64,000 nucleotides of DNA from Anaerolineae bacterium (GTDB lineage Bacteria; Chloroflexota; Anaerolineae; 4572-78; J111). Both the position numbers and the translations under genes were made by a program. The notes beneath the pieces are model-generated. The model was not told the origin of the DNA, did no database searches, and worked only from the letters and a program-made list of their open reading frames with translations. The DNA lies in contig JAGRBZ010000002.1 of the NCBI GenBank assembly GCA_020433805.1, positions 1-64,000 on the forward strand, read 5' to 3'. Positions 42,881 to 51,539 of the stretch are shown here, in pieces (position 1 is the stretch's first letter; each line of letters begins with the position of its first letter).

Positions 42881-44440
42881 TTGACTATTTCCAGTCAGGG
42901 GCTTAGCATTGAGCAGTCAATGGTAATTCTCAAAATGGGTGTAGGGGGCTTGACGGCGATGCATACTGAGCAACGAACATGGGGTATTGAGATTAATCGT
43001 CGAGGTTATGGTAATCAGGCCATACCTGACCTATGTCTAGAGTGGGCTACGTGGGCCGACAAAGAAGATTGGGAGAAGAAAGGGGTTGTCGTCTGGAGTC
43101 ATGATGCCCAACGTGTCGAGCGTTTATCGGCCGCTCACGCGCTGCAATATCTCGAACATATACGCACCAACGATGACTGGGAGGTAGATGGAATACCTAT
43201 TCTGCGGCAGTCAACGGTGTTACGGATTGAAGATACCCGCAAGAAAAAAGGAAAGCGTAAGAAAGACGAAGGAGACCTCGACGCTGAAGAACAATCGTCC
43301 AAGGGTGAAACGGTGGTTGAGGAGCGATTTCGTTTATCACCTGACCAGAGTGTTGAATTCTTGAAAACCCTTGAAATGAATGAGGCAACTCTGCAAGAGA
43401 TGGCTGATGAAGATGAGCGGGAGCGATCTAGAGTATTATGGGAGGTTTACAGTCTTATCCTTAAATTTGGGCGCGAACGCGAAGCCGATGAAATTGATTT
43501 TTCGGCAAGACCTTTTAAGTGGGAGAAAGAGCCACTTACAAATAGCTGGATTTGTGACCGTCCACCCAATCGGGGCAGTGCTACCTCGACAAATGACAAC
43601 CTTTACTGGCAGGGGTGTATTGAACGCCCCGATCAATTTAAGCATTATAGTCGTTCCTTTGACAAGCTGGAAGCGGCCTTAACCTGGGTGGAACAGCAAC
43701 TTGAAGCCGCCGAACAGGAGACGGACGAACCAAAAGAAGAGGATACATGGCAACGAGTTCCATTGGTCGAACTCATCGCCCAAAAACAGGAACAGTTGGC
43801 AGACTACTGGATTGATCCGGCGACCTTGGAACCGAAGCGGATCACTTACCAGGCCATCATCAGTCTGGAGTATGCGCCTTATGACTACAAGACAATGGAA
43901 ATGTCATTCGGCAAAGAACTGCGCTACGATGAGAAGTTTGCCTCTCCAACCCAACTGGCCACTGAACTACGATTAGATCCCCAACTCGATATTTATAACC
44001 ACTACAGTGGGTTTTTTACGATTAAGTCTCGAGTGACCTATTATCAACAAGACATCGCTATGGCGCAGGCCCAACGGTTTTGGGATCAGAGTACAATTGT
44101 GCAACAGCATCGAGCAGGCAAAGTAACCCGTGCCGAATACGGGATTGTGGAAGTGGAAACCGGCTACGAGATCATCATGGGCGCGTGTGAGGATCCCGAC
44201 CGACCATATCCGCCCCCACAGAGCCGTGAGGAACACTTGGCTGCGTCAGCATTAGGGGAAACACTGGAGTACGCCCTTGATGTTGAAGGGTATCGTTCCT
44301 ATTTGGGATTTCGTTCCAGTCGCATCAGTGATGAACAGCTATTGGAAATGATGCATAGTCGTCGCGCCAGGTCTTCGCATATCCCTATGGAAGCCCAATT
44401 GGAAAGTGAAAAGTGGTTAAGAGTTAATAAAGTCAAGTAA
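42881..44440 (+). CDS. Unknown protein, ~510 residues
   Basis: An open frame of 519 codons from TTG 42881. ATG 42920 is an equally plausible start, giving MVILKMGVGG, and neither has a good ribosome-binding site. The product has a charged Lys/Glu segment near the middle (RKKKGKRKKDEGDLDAEE) and many aromatic residues, with no recognised domain and no membrane segment. Base composition is more A/T-rich than the MSC cluster. It is followed 23 bp later by a small conserved protein. A phage- or island-type cytoplasmic protein is possible. Confidence 0.6.
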   Translation: MTISSQGLSIEQSMVILKMGVGGLTAMHTEQRTWGIEINRRGYGNQAIPDLCLEWATWADKEDWEKKGVVVWSHDAQRVERLSAAHALQYLEHIRTNDDWEVDGIPILRQSTVLRIEDTRKKKGKRKKDEGDLDAEEQSSKGETVVEERFRLSPDQSVEFLKTLEMNEATLQEMADEDERERSRVLWEVYSLILKFGREREADEIDFSARPFKWEKEPLTNSWICDRPPNRGSATSTNDNLYWQGCIERPDQFKHYSRSFDKLEAALTWVEQQLEAAEQETDEPKEEDTWQRVPLVELIAQKQEQLADYWIDPATLEPKRITYQAIISLEYAPYDYKTMEMSFGKELRYDEKFASPTQLATELRLDPQLDIYNHYSGFFTIKSRVTYYQQDIAMAQAQRFWDQSTIVQQHRAGKVTRAEYGIVEVETGYEIIMGACEDPDRPYPPPQSREEHLAASALGETLEYALDVEGYRSYLGFRSSRISDEQLLEMMHSRRARSSHIPMEAQLESEKWLRVNKVK

Positions 44441-44463
44441 CAGATTCGCTAGTGCTTTAGATT

Positions 44464-44925
44464 ATGGCCAGGAAGAAAAAAGGTAAATCGGACCAGCCAC
44501 CCCAGCGCAAGAGATTGAAGCGAGCCCAACGACTGCAATCGGCCAAAGCCTGGTTGAACATATACCAGGGCCAGAAAATCGTCAAGGATTACCGGCAACG
44601 TTATGGGGTGGATTGGCAGACAGCCTTCACCGAACTGGAGATGCTGGAAGTCCCGATTGATCCTGAATACAAACGATACGTACTACAATCTGCAGAGGCT
44701 CAGTTAGCAGCCAAAAGACGAAAGAAGACAGAGCAAGAGGCTAGGTTACAGGAAGAGCTTGGTCTTGACCAGGATGAGCACTTTGCCTTTATCATCGGGT
44801 ATACTAGTGGAGGCGCTCCCTATGGCCTGACCTGGGAAGAATGGGAACTTATCAAGGAGTCGGAAGAAATCGAATTACTTTATGATGACGATGAATTAGA
44901 CGACGAAGTGCAGGAAGGAGAGTAA
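44464..44925 (+). CDS. Conserved hypothetical protein (KNIVKGYxxxYGVDW type)
   Basis: A 153-residue protein, basic at the N-terminus and acidic at the C-terminus. The centre reads AKAWLNIYQGQKIVKDYRQR then YGVDWQTAFTELEML, a signature of a widespread family of small uncharacterised bacterial proteins. ATG 44464 has only a weak upstream site. It probably shares a transcript with the preceding gene. Function unknown. Confidence 0.6.
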   Translation: MARKKKGKSDQPPQRKRLKRAQRLQSAKAWLNIYQGQKIVKDYRQRYGVDWQTAFTELEMLEVPIDPEYKRYVLQSAEAQLAAKRRKKTEQEARLQEELGLDQDEHFAFIIGYTSGGAPYGLTWEEWELIKESEEIELLYDDDELDDEVQEGE

Positions 44926-45355
44926 GAATAGCGAAATGTATGCTTTGGAAAGAGCATAATTTTGGCTGTGTGAGGTGTTTTGTGCCGTTAACTTTGTGCT
45001 CACCTCTCCTGACGTGGACAAGTTGGTGGTATTGGCGGTCTAACTTGACGCCATCACCGGCGAGGTTTTGGCCGACGAAACGCTGGCCGAGGAACTTACC
45101 CCCCGTGCCCATGCCCTCATTGTCAATTGAGCATTATGGGAGAAGCCGGCAAACCCCATTGTGCCAATAATGGGATGAATAGCTAGAAGTTTTTCCGTTT
45201 TTAATCATCAATCGGCTTCTATGTGAACCCCGTTTGAATATACCAAATCCCCTATAGTGTACTCCGGGGTTCTCACCCTCAAGAAGAAGACACCGACTGC
45301 CTGGCGCGTATGCCCAGGTGGCATGAGCAATATCCAAAGCAACCTTAAATGTCTA
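44926..45355. other. Intergenic region, possible decayed gene fragment
   Basis: No gene is supported in these 430 bases between convergent units. A plus-strand frame around 44985-45129 reads like coding sequence (SPDVDKLVVLAV, one stop, LDAITGEVLADETLAEEL, then a stop) and may be a remnant. Nothing else was identified apart from a weak hairpin near 44939. Confidence 0.4.
44939..44963 (+). terminator. Weak terminator-like hairpin
   Basis: TATGCT (44939-44944) and AGCATA (44953-44958) form a six-base-pair stem with an 8-nt loop, followed by ATTTT. It lies 13 bp after the stop of the preceding plus-strand gene, where a terminator is expected. Confidence 0.35.
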
Positions 45356-45883
45356 TTAAAAAGCGGGATCAGACTCGTCAAATGCATCAGGCGTGATCAA
45401 TCTTGGCAATGTTGCCTGCTGATAAGGGGAACTTAATTGACGCGTCATAGCCGTTAGCCGTCGATGCAAAGTGGTATGGTGGTGTTGATAGCCATTTATC
45501 ATGGCCTGATCATAGGTGACCAAATAATGTGTTCCCAAAATGTGTTCGGTTTCATCCGTACCAAAGGTGGATAAAGCTATCATGCCAGCGTCTTCACGAC
45601 TCAAGCCGCTGGACTCACGCAGGCGTCGTGTCCAGCGCACATAGTAACGGGTTGGAAACAACGTGTCGACTGAGTCCAAAAAAATGTGGACTTCATCAAA
45701 CCGTTGCAGCTGACGCAAAACGCGAAAAGAAGCCCAAATGATAAATAGTTGGGCTTGATGGCGTTCAGCTAGTTGCAAAAAAGAAAGGCTCGAAAATTCA
45801 AGCGCAGAGAGGGGGCGTACCTGGCCATAAAGCAGGCCTTGCAGCACGTAACGGACGATGTTTTTGTCAAGAAGGTAGCGCAT
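45356..45883 (-). CDS. PIN-domain toxin (VapC-like)
   Basis: A 175-residue protein reading MRYLLDKNIVRYVL at the N-terminus, with a conserved first Asp. A central SREDAGMIALSTFG helix and a late YLVTYDQAMINGY segment match the PIN-type ribonuclease layout. ATG 45883 is chosen because it begins at the canonical PIN start and overlaps the upstream gene by 17 bp; a TTG at 45925 would extend it by 14 residues. It is transcribed opposite to all flanking operons and coupled to a probable antitoxin. A VapC-like stability or defence toxin is likely; the substrate is unknown. Confidence 0.65.
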   Translation of the reverse strand: MRYLLDKNIVRYVLQGLLYGQVRPLSALEFSSLSFLQLAERHQAQLFIIWASFRVLRQLQRFDEVHIFLDSVDTLFPTRYYVRWTRRLRESSGLSREDAGMIALSTFGTDETEHILGTHYLVTYDQAMINGYQHHHTTLHRRLTAMTRQLSSPYQQATLPRLITPDAFDESDPAF

Positions 45884-46229
45884 CAGCTTGAACAGGACGT
45901 TCGTCAGCCAGGGTGTAGGTTTCAAACTGGCGATGGGCGTCTTGCCAGGCTCTATCCTGCGCTTCTTCGGGGAGGGTGAAGAATTCCGCCACGGTCAAAT
46001 CACCCACGAAAATGTCATTTGCCTGCAACGGCGTTCGCTGGAGCAACTGCTCCATTTTGGTCTGAAAATAGGCCATCAACTTGATCTGTTCTGCTGGAAT
46101 GTCAACATTCTTGACGGACAAAGCCTGAAGATCAGGCACGAGTTGCAGCAGCCTGATTTTCTGTTCTTGGCTGAAACCTTGAATCAAGCGGGCAACTTGT
46201 TCAACCGGGCTGGATAGATTTCTTGTCAT
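45867..46229 (-). CDS. Probable antitoxin of the PIN toxin
   Basis: A 120-residue protein directly upstream of the PIN gene and overlapping it. It begins MTRNLSSPVEQVARLIQGFS, is helical, and ends in an acidic/Gln-rich tail. I do not recognise a DNA-binding fold. The role is inferred from size, order and overlap. AGGAG (GGAGATTG in minus orientation) lies upstream of the ATG. Confidence 0.55.
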   Translation of the reverse strand: MTRNLSSPVEQVARLIQGFSQEQKIRLLQLVPDLQALSVKNVDIPAEQIKLMAYFQTKMEQLLQRTPLQANDIFVGDLTVAEFFTLPEEAQDRAWQDAHRQFETYTLADERPVQADALPS

Positions 46230-46604
46230 AACAATCTCCTGTTGGAAAAGTTAGCACAGTCACGGCACGCTGTCAAATCCCGGTCCTGTTAGCTGAAGGA
46301 CCGTCAATCAAGCCTCGACTGGGCGAACAGACAGGCTATTAGAGACAGTATCGGGCGAAAAAGGTTGGATAATCCGAGAAAATCAAAGGGGTACGAAACC
46401 CGGAAAATACATTGAAAAATCATTGACAATTCATATAATTCATGATATAATTGTTAATATATCCCCACAAATATCTCCAACAAAATCCATAAATAGATTC
46501 CCCTATTAAGTCAACTGAATACGTTTAAAACCCCTGCCTGAAGAAATAGACCTTCGGGATTATTGTGATTCAATCAATTTTAACCCAAGAAAGGAGTTGT
46601 TCAA
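46230..46604. other. Divergent regulatory region between TA pair and PRTRC operon
   Basis: These 375 bases hold no gene. They carry the start region of the minus-strand toxin-antitoxin pair, an A/T-rich stretch (about 46400-46480) with a consensus promoter for the rightward operon, and a ~150-nt leader. A/T content is far above the neighbours. Confidence 0.6.
46423..46451 (+). promoter_or_regulatory. Consensus sigma-70 promoter for the PRTRC/replication operon
   Basis: TTGACA at 46423-46428 and TATAAT at 46446-46451 are perfect matches to consensus, with an optimal 17-bp spacer. The sequence around it (ATTCATATAATTCATGATAT) contains imperfect inverted repeats that could be an operator. It drives the genes from 46605 onward. 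Confidence 0.8.
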
Positions 46605-47330
46605 ATGACCATCTATCCTATTCCCATTACCGAAGAATATACGTTCGCTGCTGAAAAATCGGTGACTGTCACTGGAGAGGAGACCCTGCTGCTCTCCAGT
46701 GACGAAAAAGAGCAATTGTTGCTGGCCTGGCAGCGGTTGCTGCTGAGTGGGTTCAAAAACCTGTTCTTTACCGAGCCGCTCTACCGTTTTCTCATCCATC
46801 ATTGCCATTTCAGCGCCCATCGCCACCGGGAGCAGTTCTGGAACTTCTATATAAACAGTTCGATTTCCCGGTTTCGTGATTTTCTGGCCCAATTCGGCGC
46901 TGACCGGTACAGTGTTGAACAGGGCAACCATCTCTGGCTCGATGGCCCGGCCGCCGACCTGAAGGAGGCCTTGTGCCGCGAAGCGTCGCGCTTGTATGCG
47001 CCGTTGAACCAGGTCTTGCAAGACCTGGAGATTAAGTATGAGGAGATGATCGCGGCCTGGCACGACTTTGCGGTGGCGGGGAACATCACCGATGCCACCT
47101 TACCCCCGGCTTACCAGATCAGCGAGAACACACGCCATCTGTTGGCCTACGCAGCCTACATTGCCCTGCGGCACCAACGGCCGCTGACCGGCTTACAGCT
47201 GCGGTTTCCGCTGCAGCCGCAACGGTTGTTACCCCCGCCAGCGCGCTTGCAATCGCAGGTGTTGTTGCAGCCGTCGCCGGTTGAGGGCCAGGAAGTTATT
47301 ATCATCAATGGTCAGGGAGGCGGACAATGA
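46605..47330 (+). CDS. Unknown first protein of PRTRC operon
   Basis: A 241-residue protein, first in the operon behind a consensus promoter, with AAAGGAG before the ATG. It is a helical protein with aromatic-rich segments (FTEPLYRFLIHHCHFSAHRH, FWNFYINSSISRFRDFL) and a Pro/Gln-rich C-terminus ending in a glycine-rich tail. PRTRC cassettes usually have protein E (or ParB) in this position, but I see no clear likeness. Its stop overlaps the next start (ATGA). Confidence 0.6.
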   Translation: MTIYPIPITEEYTFAAEKSVTVTGEETLLLSSDEKEQLLLAWQRLLLSGFKNLFFTEPLYRFLIHHCHFSAHRHREQFWNFYINSSISRFRDFLAQFGADRYSVEQGNHLWLDGPAADLKEALCREASRLYAPLNQVLQDLEIKYEEMIAAWHDFAVAGNITDATLPPAYQISENTRHLLAYAAYIALRHQRPLTGLQLRFPLQPQRLLPPPARLQSQVLLQPSPVEGQEVIIINGQGGGQ

Positions 47331-47656
47331 ACCAACAAAAGACAACCCGGCTGTATTGGAAAGACGCTTTACGCCAGGTTCAAATCAGCCTTGACGAGGA
47401 GACGACTATGGGTCGACAGCACAAGTGGGCCATTGCCTTTCACCAGGCCCAGGCCGATCTGAAAGACCCCAGCGCCATCGTCTGGCTGCCGGATGAAATT
47501 GTCGATGTGATCCGAGGTCATTCTGCTCAGGAACCACCTCCGGCACAGACTCGCCGCCAGCGTCTGAAGGCGCTAGTTCTGGCCTTGTTGTTCCTCGTCC
47601 CGGCAGCCATTAGCTACCTGCTGGCCTACCGGCGCATTACCGCGCATCTTCGCTAA
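47327..47656 (+). CDS. Small C-tail-anchored membrane protein
   Basis: A 109-residue protein. The first ~80 residues are soluble (WAIAFHQAQADLKDP; IVWLPDEIVDVIRG) and the C-terminus has one transmembrane helix (ALVLALLFLVPAAISYLLAY). It is coupled to the previous gene by ATGA overlap. No family was recognised. A hairpin with T-tract follows its stop. Confidence 0.55.
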   Translation: MNQQKTTRLYWKDALRQVQISLDEETTMGRQHKWAIAFHQAQADLKDPSAIVWLPDEIVDVIRGHSAQEPPPAQTRRQRLKALVLALLFLVPAAISYLLAYRRITAHLR

Positions 47657-47672
47657 ATCCCCACTTTTTTCC

Positions 47673-47709
47673 GGGTCACGTTTTCCCCGCTGACCCAACC
47701 CCTTTTTTT
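47673..47709 (+). terminator. Terminator-like hairpin with T-tract
   Basis: GGGTCA (47673-47678) pairs with TGACCC (47691-47696) across a 12-nt loop, followed after six bases by seven T residues. It lies 16 bp after the stop of the tail-anchored protein. It may attenuate rather than end transcription, since no new promoter is obvious before 47923. Confidence 0.4.
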
Positions 47710-47922
47710 CCCTGTCAAGTAAATCCCATGACATTCGCACCCTGGCGGAGTGCGCCGTTTTGGCTTGCCTTGAGGCCGGCAGACTGTATCCCATTTTATC
47801 AAACTGAATAGATTGGAGGCAGCCGATGGAACAATGAATAATGAGTAAACCTCCCAAATTACCAACTCTATAAACCCAATACACTCTATAAACTCACTCA
47901 ACTTTATATAAGGAGCTAAACA

Positions 47923-48375
47923 ATGAACACCCCCAAGACACAACAAGCAAATAATGATCAGCGCCGGCCGCGAGTCGGACTGCTCTACTTACAAGGTTTT
48001 GCCACCTATCTCAGCTACCGCCTGCTCGATGTCGGCTATGCGGTCATCCGTCTCCTGACCGCCCCGTTTCGCTACGTCCAGGCGCAGCTTGAAAAGCAGT
48101 GGTTCCGGTTCAAACCGTGGCTGATACGGCACAAACGCCGCCTGATCTGGTCAATTTTGGCCCTGGTATTTCTCTCGCTCGTCGTGGGCGGCGGCATCAC
48201 TCTCTACCTGTGGCGTGAGGAACTGCTGGCCCTGGCGTTGCGCCTGCAAAGATATTTATCCGGCTTGGCGGCTCACCTGCACCGACGAGCCGAGCCGGTT
48301 GTGGTTGTGGCCACGCAGGCTGTCGAAGAAATGCCCGTGCCGGTCATGCCCGGTGTCGACGGCGCGGGGCAGTAG
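47923..48375 (+). CDS. Single-pass membrane protein, unknown
   Basis: A 150-residue protein with a basic amphipathic N-terminal half (LLTAPFRYVQAQLEKQWFRF), one transmembrane helix (LIWSILALVFLSLVVGGGITLYLW) and a Val/Pro-rich C-terminal tail. AAGGAG lies 7 bp before the ATG. No family recognised. It precedes the PRTRC C gene and is probably part of the same transcript. Confidence 0.55.
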   Translation: MNTPKTQQANNDQRRPRVGLLYLQGFATYLSYRLLDVGYAVIRLLTAPFRYVQAQLEKQWFRFKPWLIRHKRRLIWSILALVFLSLVVGGGITLYLWREELLALALRLQRYLSGLAAHLHRRAEPVVVVATQAVEEMPVPVMPGVDGAGQ

Positions 48376-48440
48376 TACAGGTAGCAGATAGCAAGTGGCA
48401 GGTAAATGACTTACAACCTGCCACTTGCCACAGCCGTTAA
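48376..48440. repeat. Palindromic intercistronic spacer (GCAAGTGGCAGGT words)
   Basis: Left arm GTAGCAGATAGCAAGTGGCA plus GGTAAA is answered by TTACAACCTGCCACTTGCCA. The left arm closely resembles that of the spacer at 57640. It lies before the AAGGAG of the PRTRC C gene. Confidence 0.65.
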
Positions 48441-48490
48441 CAAAGTTTGTGCAGATAAACCAATATAACACTTTATAAGGAGCACTAACC

Positions 48491-49345
48491 ATGCAATCCA
48501 ACTTTTTTGACCCATCTCAGCCTGCAAATGATGGCTCGAAGGCGTATCAAACCCCGGATCGACCGGCCACCCGGCGGGTCTTTCTATATGACAATCAGGT
48601 CTTCGAGGATCCGGGAGCAGAATATAGCACGCAGGATGTGCTCAACTTCCTGAGCCAAACTTATCCCGAACTCGGCAACGGCACCTGGACCTCGCGCAAT
48701 CTACCTGACGGTGCGGCTGGAGCCGTTGAGGAAATCACCTTTGTCAAAGTCACCGGAGAAAAGGGCAGCGACGCAACCAAAGGTAGCAAGACTACTACAG
48801 ATAGCGAAGCCAACCTATTTGGCCTGCCGCCCAACCGTCTACTGCTGCCGGGACCGGTCAGCCAACCGGCCCGCCGGGTCTTTCTGTACGATAATCAACT
48901 CTTTGAAGACCCTGGCCCGGAGTACAGTGTGCAGGATGTCTTGAACTTCCTGGCGACCACCTATCCTGAATTGGGCAACGGTACCTGGACTTCCCGCAGC
49001 CTGCCCGACAGCAGCGAGGAGATTACCTTCGTCAAGGTCACCGGCGAGAAAGGGAGCGGAGCCGCGAGACATAACGGCAACACAGTTGCCCCGCGCCACC
49101 TGATCGCCGCCCTGCAGCGCCTGCACCCGACTGAGATCGAGGCCATCACCCTGCTGAACCAAATTACCAACCTTGAGACCGAAGAGACGGCCAAACTGGA
49201 CGCCATGCGCCTCCTGGCGATGACGCCCGCTATCGAGGCCGCCTTGCAGCAAGCCGAACGCATTTCCAATGACAGCCAAAGGATCGTGAGACAATGTTTA
49301 GAATTGACCCCCATCCCCCATCCCAAAGTCCCGCTCGGCTTTTAA
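48491..49345 (+). CDS. PRTRC protein C, tandem ubiquitin-like domains
   Basis: A 284-residue protein containing two near-identical copies, 100 residues apart, of the PRTRC protein C domain. Each copy begins RRVFLYDNQ (residues 28 and 128), continues through FEDPG.EYS.QDVLNFL and YPELGNGTWTSR, and ends in EEITFVKVTGEKGS. PRTRC C is predicted to have a ubiquitin-like beta-grasp fold. A single copy is the norm, so this is a di-ubiquitin-like protein with a C-terminal helical extension (about 195-284). AAGGAG precedes the ATG. E2-like, JAB and E1-like genes follow, as in other PRTRC cassettes. Confidence 0.82.
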   Translation: MQSNFFDPSQPANDGSKAYQTPDRPATRRVFLYDNQVFEDPGAEYSTQDVLNFLSQTYPELGNGTWTSRNLPDGAAGAVEEITFVKVTGEKGSDATKGSKTTTDSEANLFGLPPNRLLLPGPVSQPARRVFLYDNQLFEDPGPEYSVQDVLNFLATTYPELGNGTWTSRSLPDSSEEITFVKVTGEKGSGAARHNGNTVAPRHLIAALQRLHPTEIEAITLLNQITNLETEETAKLDAMRLLAMTPAIEAALQQAERISNDSQRIVRQCLELTPIPHPKVPLGF

Positions 49346-50151
49346 GACCCTGGGCCGTGCTGGAGCGGCTGCGTCCGGCCAGATTAGTCGCCTTTCACCA
49401 GCAATTACGTGAGTACGAGCGACTAAGCCTCGGCCTAAGCCTCATCCAACACCATTTCCCGGCAGCCCTGGTCGACTACGATGACCTGTCCGGTAAAGGC
49501 TGGTGGGAAACCCTGGCCCATTTAGCCAACCTGGTTGAGGAAGTCGAGTGGTTTGAAATCAATTGGCCCATTTTAAACGAAGCCTGGAGCCACTGGATGA
49601 ACGATCCGGAAGAAGAGCAAGGCGACCATCTCGCTGTATTCCTGCATTATCTACCGGTCACCCTGTACGGCTTCACCGACGGCGAGTCCCTATTCGAATT
49701 CCCGCCGATGGAGCTGCTGCACACCCTGCTGGCCCGCTGCGAAATCCAGGCCGTCAGTTCCCAGCTACTGGTCGAAACAGAACTGTATGACAACCTCGAG
49801 CAGTGGGATGAAGGAGACCGGGACTCGGCTTGGAAACTGTTGGAACAGATCGAGGCCGATCCGGGTCGCTATACCGAGCCGGTACGCTGGCTGCCGGAGC
49901 TGGCTCGCTGGGCTTGTCACCGTACCGGCAATGTCATGCTGGATCAAGTGTTCGATCCCTATCACGACGGACCCTGGTTTACCTGGCGCGAAGGTGATCT
50001 GCTGCAAATCAAGACCGCCTGGCGCCGGGCTAAGCCGGTCATCGACGTTTTTCAGCGCTTGCTGCACTGGTATGAAAGAGATACCAGCAACCTGATGAAA
50101 CTGGCAGATTTTATTATGAACGGAGGCAACTGCAATGAGCTTGACTGGTAA
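49294..50151 (+). CDS. PRTRC protein F-like
   Basis: A 285-residue protein between PRTRC C and B, the position of PRTRC protein F in typical C-F-B-A-ThiF cassettes. Its C-terminal part (LARWACHRTGN, LLHWYERDTSN, FIMNGGN) is consistent with that family as I know it. No catalytic motif is evident. It begins 52 bp inside the end of the C gene and ends 17 bp inside the B gene, so it is tightly coupled. AAGGATCG precedes the ATG. The assignment rests mainly on gene order. Confidence 0.6.
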   Translation: MFRIDPHPPSQSPARLLRPWAVLERLRPARLVAFHQQLREYERLSLGLSLIQHHFPAALVDYDDLSGKGWWETLAHLANLVEEVEWFEINWPILNEAWSHWMNDPEEEQGDHLAVFLHYLPVTLYGFTDGESLFEFPPMELLHTLLARCEIQAVSSQLLVETELYDNLEQWDEGDRDSAWKLLEQIEADPGRYTEPVRWLPELARWACHRTGNVMLDQVFDPYHDGPWFTWREGDLLQIKTAWRRAKPVIDVFQRLLHWYERDTSNLMKLADFIMNGGNCNELDW

Positions 50152-50848
50152 CAACAACGGCCGCATGTTGACGGCCATCCCTGATTTGATCTACCCGGCT
50201 ATCCAGTGGGGCGAGTCGGATTACGCCCGGCTGCAAGCCAGAATAGATTTGTATGACGATTTTCTGATGTTGGCCAAGTATCGCCAGGGAGAAGTGACCG
50301 AACAGTTCCTGGTCGACCCGGCCGAGTTGGCCGCGGTGCTGGCCGGGATCAATCTCCACTCCGGCCTGCTACCGCAGGGCTGCCTGTTCTGGAGCAAGCT
50401 GCGCGGCTACGATCGCCTGGCCGTCTACCTGCCGCCTCGGGTCTGGCCGGTGACCATCCGCGATGAAGGGCAGGCCTGGCGCGTACCACTGCCGGGTCTG
50501 CTCTTCACCGGCCACGAATATGACTACAGCGTCTGGGCGGTCAAGGATTACCCGGCCGATGAAAACACCCCCCTCTATCTGGCCCCCTGTCCCAACGTCC
50601 ATCCCGAAGGGGTCTGCCGGGGCAGCGCCCCCTTTCCCCAGGCCGGCCCGGCCACCATCGGCCACGCCGTCGATATTTTCTTCAGCTCCAAGTTTAACCG
50701 TGACCTGTCCAACCAGAAGAGTAAGAAATACCCCAATTGTGTCCTGGATCAGTGGCGCGCCCTACACCAAGCTGGTACGGACACCTATCCGCTGGATGAT
50801 TTAGTGGAAACCAATTTGACCTTAAGGAGGCTCATCAATGTTCAATAA
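50135..50848 (+). CDS. PRTRC protein B (E2-like)
   Basis: A 237-residue protein of the PRTRC B family, predicted to be a prokaryotic E2-like (ubiquitin-conjugating fold) protein. Recognisable parts are YLPPRVWPVTI and PCPNVHPEGVCRGSAPFP, which holds the candidate active-site Cys region, then GHAVDIFFSSKFNRDLSNQK. GGAGG lies 9 bp before the ATG. It overlaps both neighbours by a few bases. With the C, A and ThiF proteins it forms a complete Ubl-E2-JAB-E1 set. Confidence 0.8.
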   Translation: MSLTGNNNGRMLTAIPDLIYPAIQWGESDYARLQARIDLYDDFLMLAKYRQGEVTEQFLVDPAELAAVLAGINLHSGLLPQGCLFWSKLRGYDRLAVYLPPRVWPVTIRDEGQAWRVPLPGLLFTGHEYDYSVWAVKDYPADENTPLYLAPCPNVHPEGVCRGSAPFPQAGPATIGHAVDIFFSSKFNRDLSNQKSKKYPNCVLDQWRALHQAGTDTYPLDDLVETNLTLRRLINVQ

Positions 50849-51539
50849 CAATCTTATCCCGCTGTATCTCTATCTGGGCCAGCCCGTTCCCCGCCCGGCA
50901 AGACTCTACGATTATATAATTTCGGCGCAAGGCATCATAAAACGGCTGGAGACGCAATATGTTTCCGCCGACCAACTGCTGGTGCCCATCGAAACCCCGC
51001 TGACCGGGCTGCGGCTGGCCGACTATCCCCTCCAGCCGGTCCGCTTCAAGCTGCCCCGCATCCCCGGCCAAATGCTGCGCGATGCCCTGGCCGATGCCCG
51101 GCAGAATATTGAGTTGGAATTCATGTACCAATTCAGGCTTGACCCAACCAACCAGCACTGGACCGTGACCCGCCCTGAGCAAGACCAGTCCCGCACCCAC
51201 GTTGGCTACACCTTTGACCCTGCTGGAGTCGTGGTTGACCTGCACTCGCATAACAGGATGCCCGCTTTCTTTTCACCTGTGGATGATCGAGACGAACTTG
51301 GAGGCCGCCTCTATGCGGTTATGGGCCACCTGGAGCGAGAAAATCCGGAGTTGATCTTGAGACTTGGGTTTTATGGCCACTGGCTCTATAACGTGCCGGC
51401 CTTAGCCATCTTCGACGATATCACGCCTTTTGAGGAAATCTATCTCGACACGGTTGACCTGGCCACGGTGGATTATGTCGAACCGCTGGCCGCCCGCGGT
51501 GGCTGGCTAACCAATCTCTTTCAATGGAGGACATCATGA
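50838..51539 (+). CDS. PRTRC protein A (JAB/JAMM metalloprotease-like)
   Basis: A 233-residue protein with an intact JAMM motif: H136-S-H138, seven residues, S146, two residues, D149 (read in VDLHSHNRMPAFFSPVDD). JAB-fold proteins cleave ubiquitin-like proteins from targets or precursors. AAGGAGG precedes the ATG. The stop overlaps the next ATG. In this cassette its obvious substrate is the tandem ubiquitin-like protein C. Confidence 0.85.
   Translation: MFNNNLIPLYLYLGQPVPRPARLYDYIISAQGIIKRLETQYVSADQLLVPIETPLTGLRLADYPLQPVRFKLPRIPGQMLRDALADARQNIELEFMYQFRLDPTNQHWTVTRPEQDQSRTHVGYTFDPAGVVVDLHSHNRMPAFFSPVDDRDELGGRLYAVMGHLERENPELILRLGFYGHWLYNVPALAIFDDITPFEEIYLDTVDLATVDYVEPLAARGGWLTNLFQWRTS

Noticed and set aside
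44940-45170. 76-codon plus-strand frame
   Set aside because: Trp/Arg/Pro-rich with no ribosome-binding site; another frame of the same stretch looks more like decayed coding sequence.
17153-48440. Palindromic spacers as intrinsic terminators
   Set aside because: None is followed by a T-tract and all lie inside co-directional operons directly before ribosome-binding sites.
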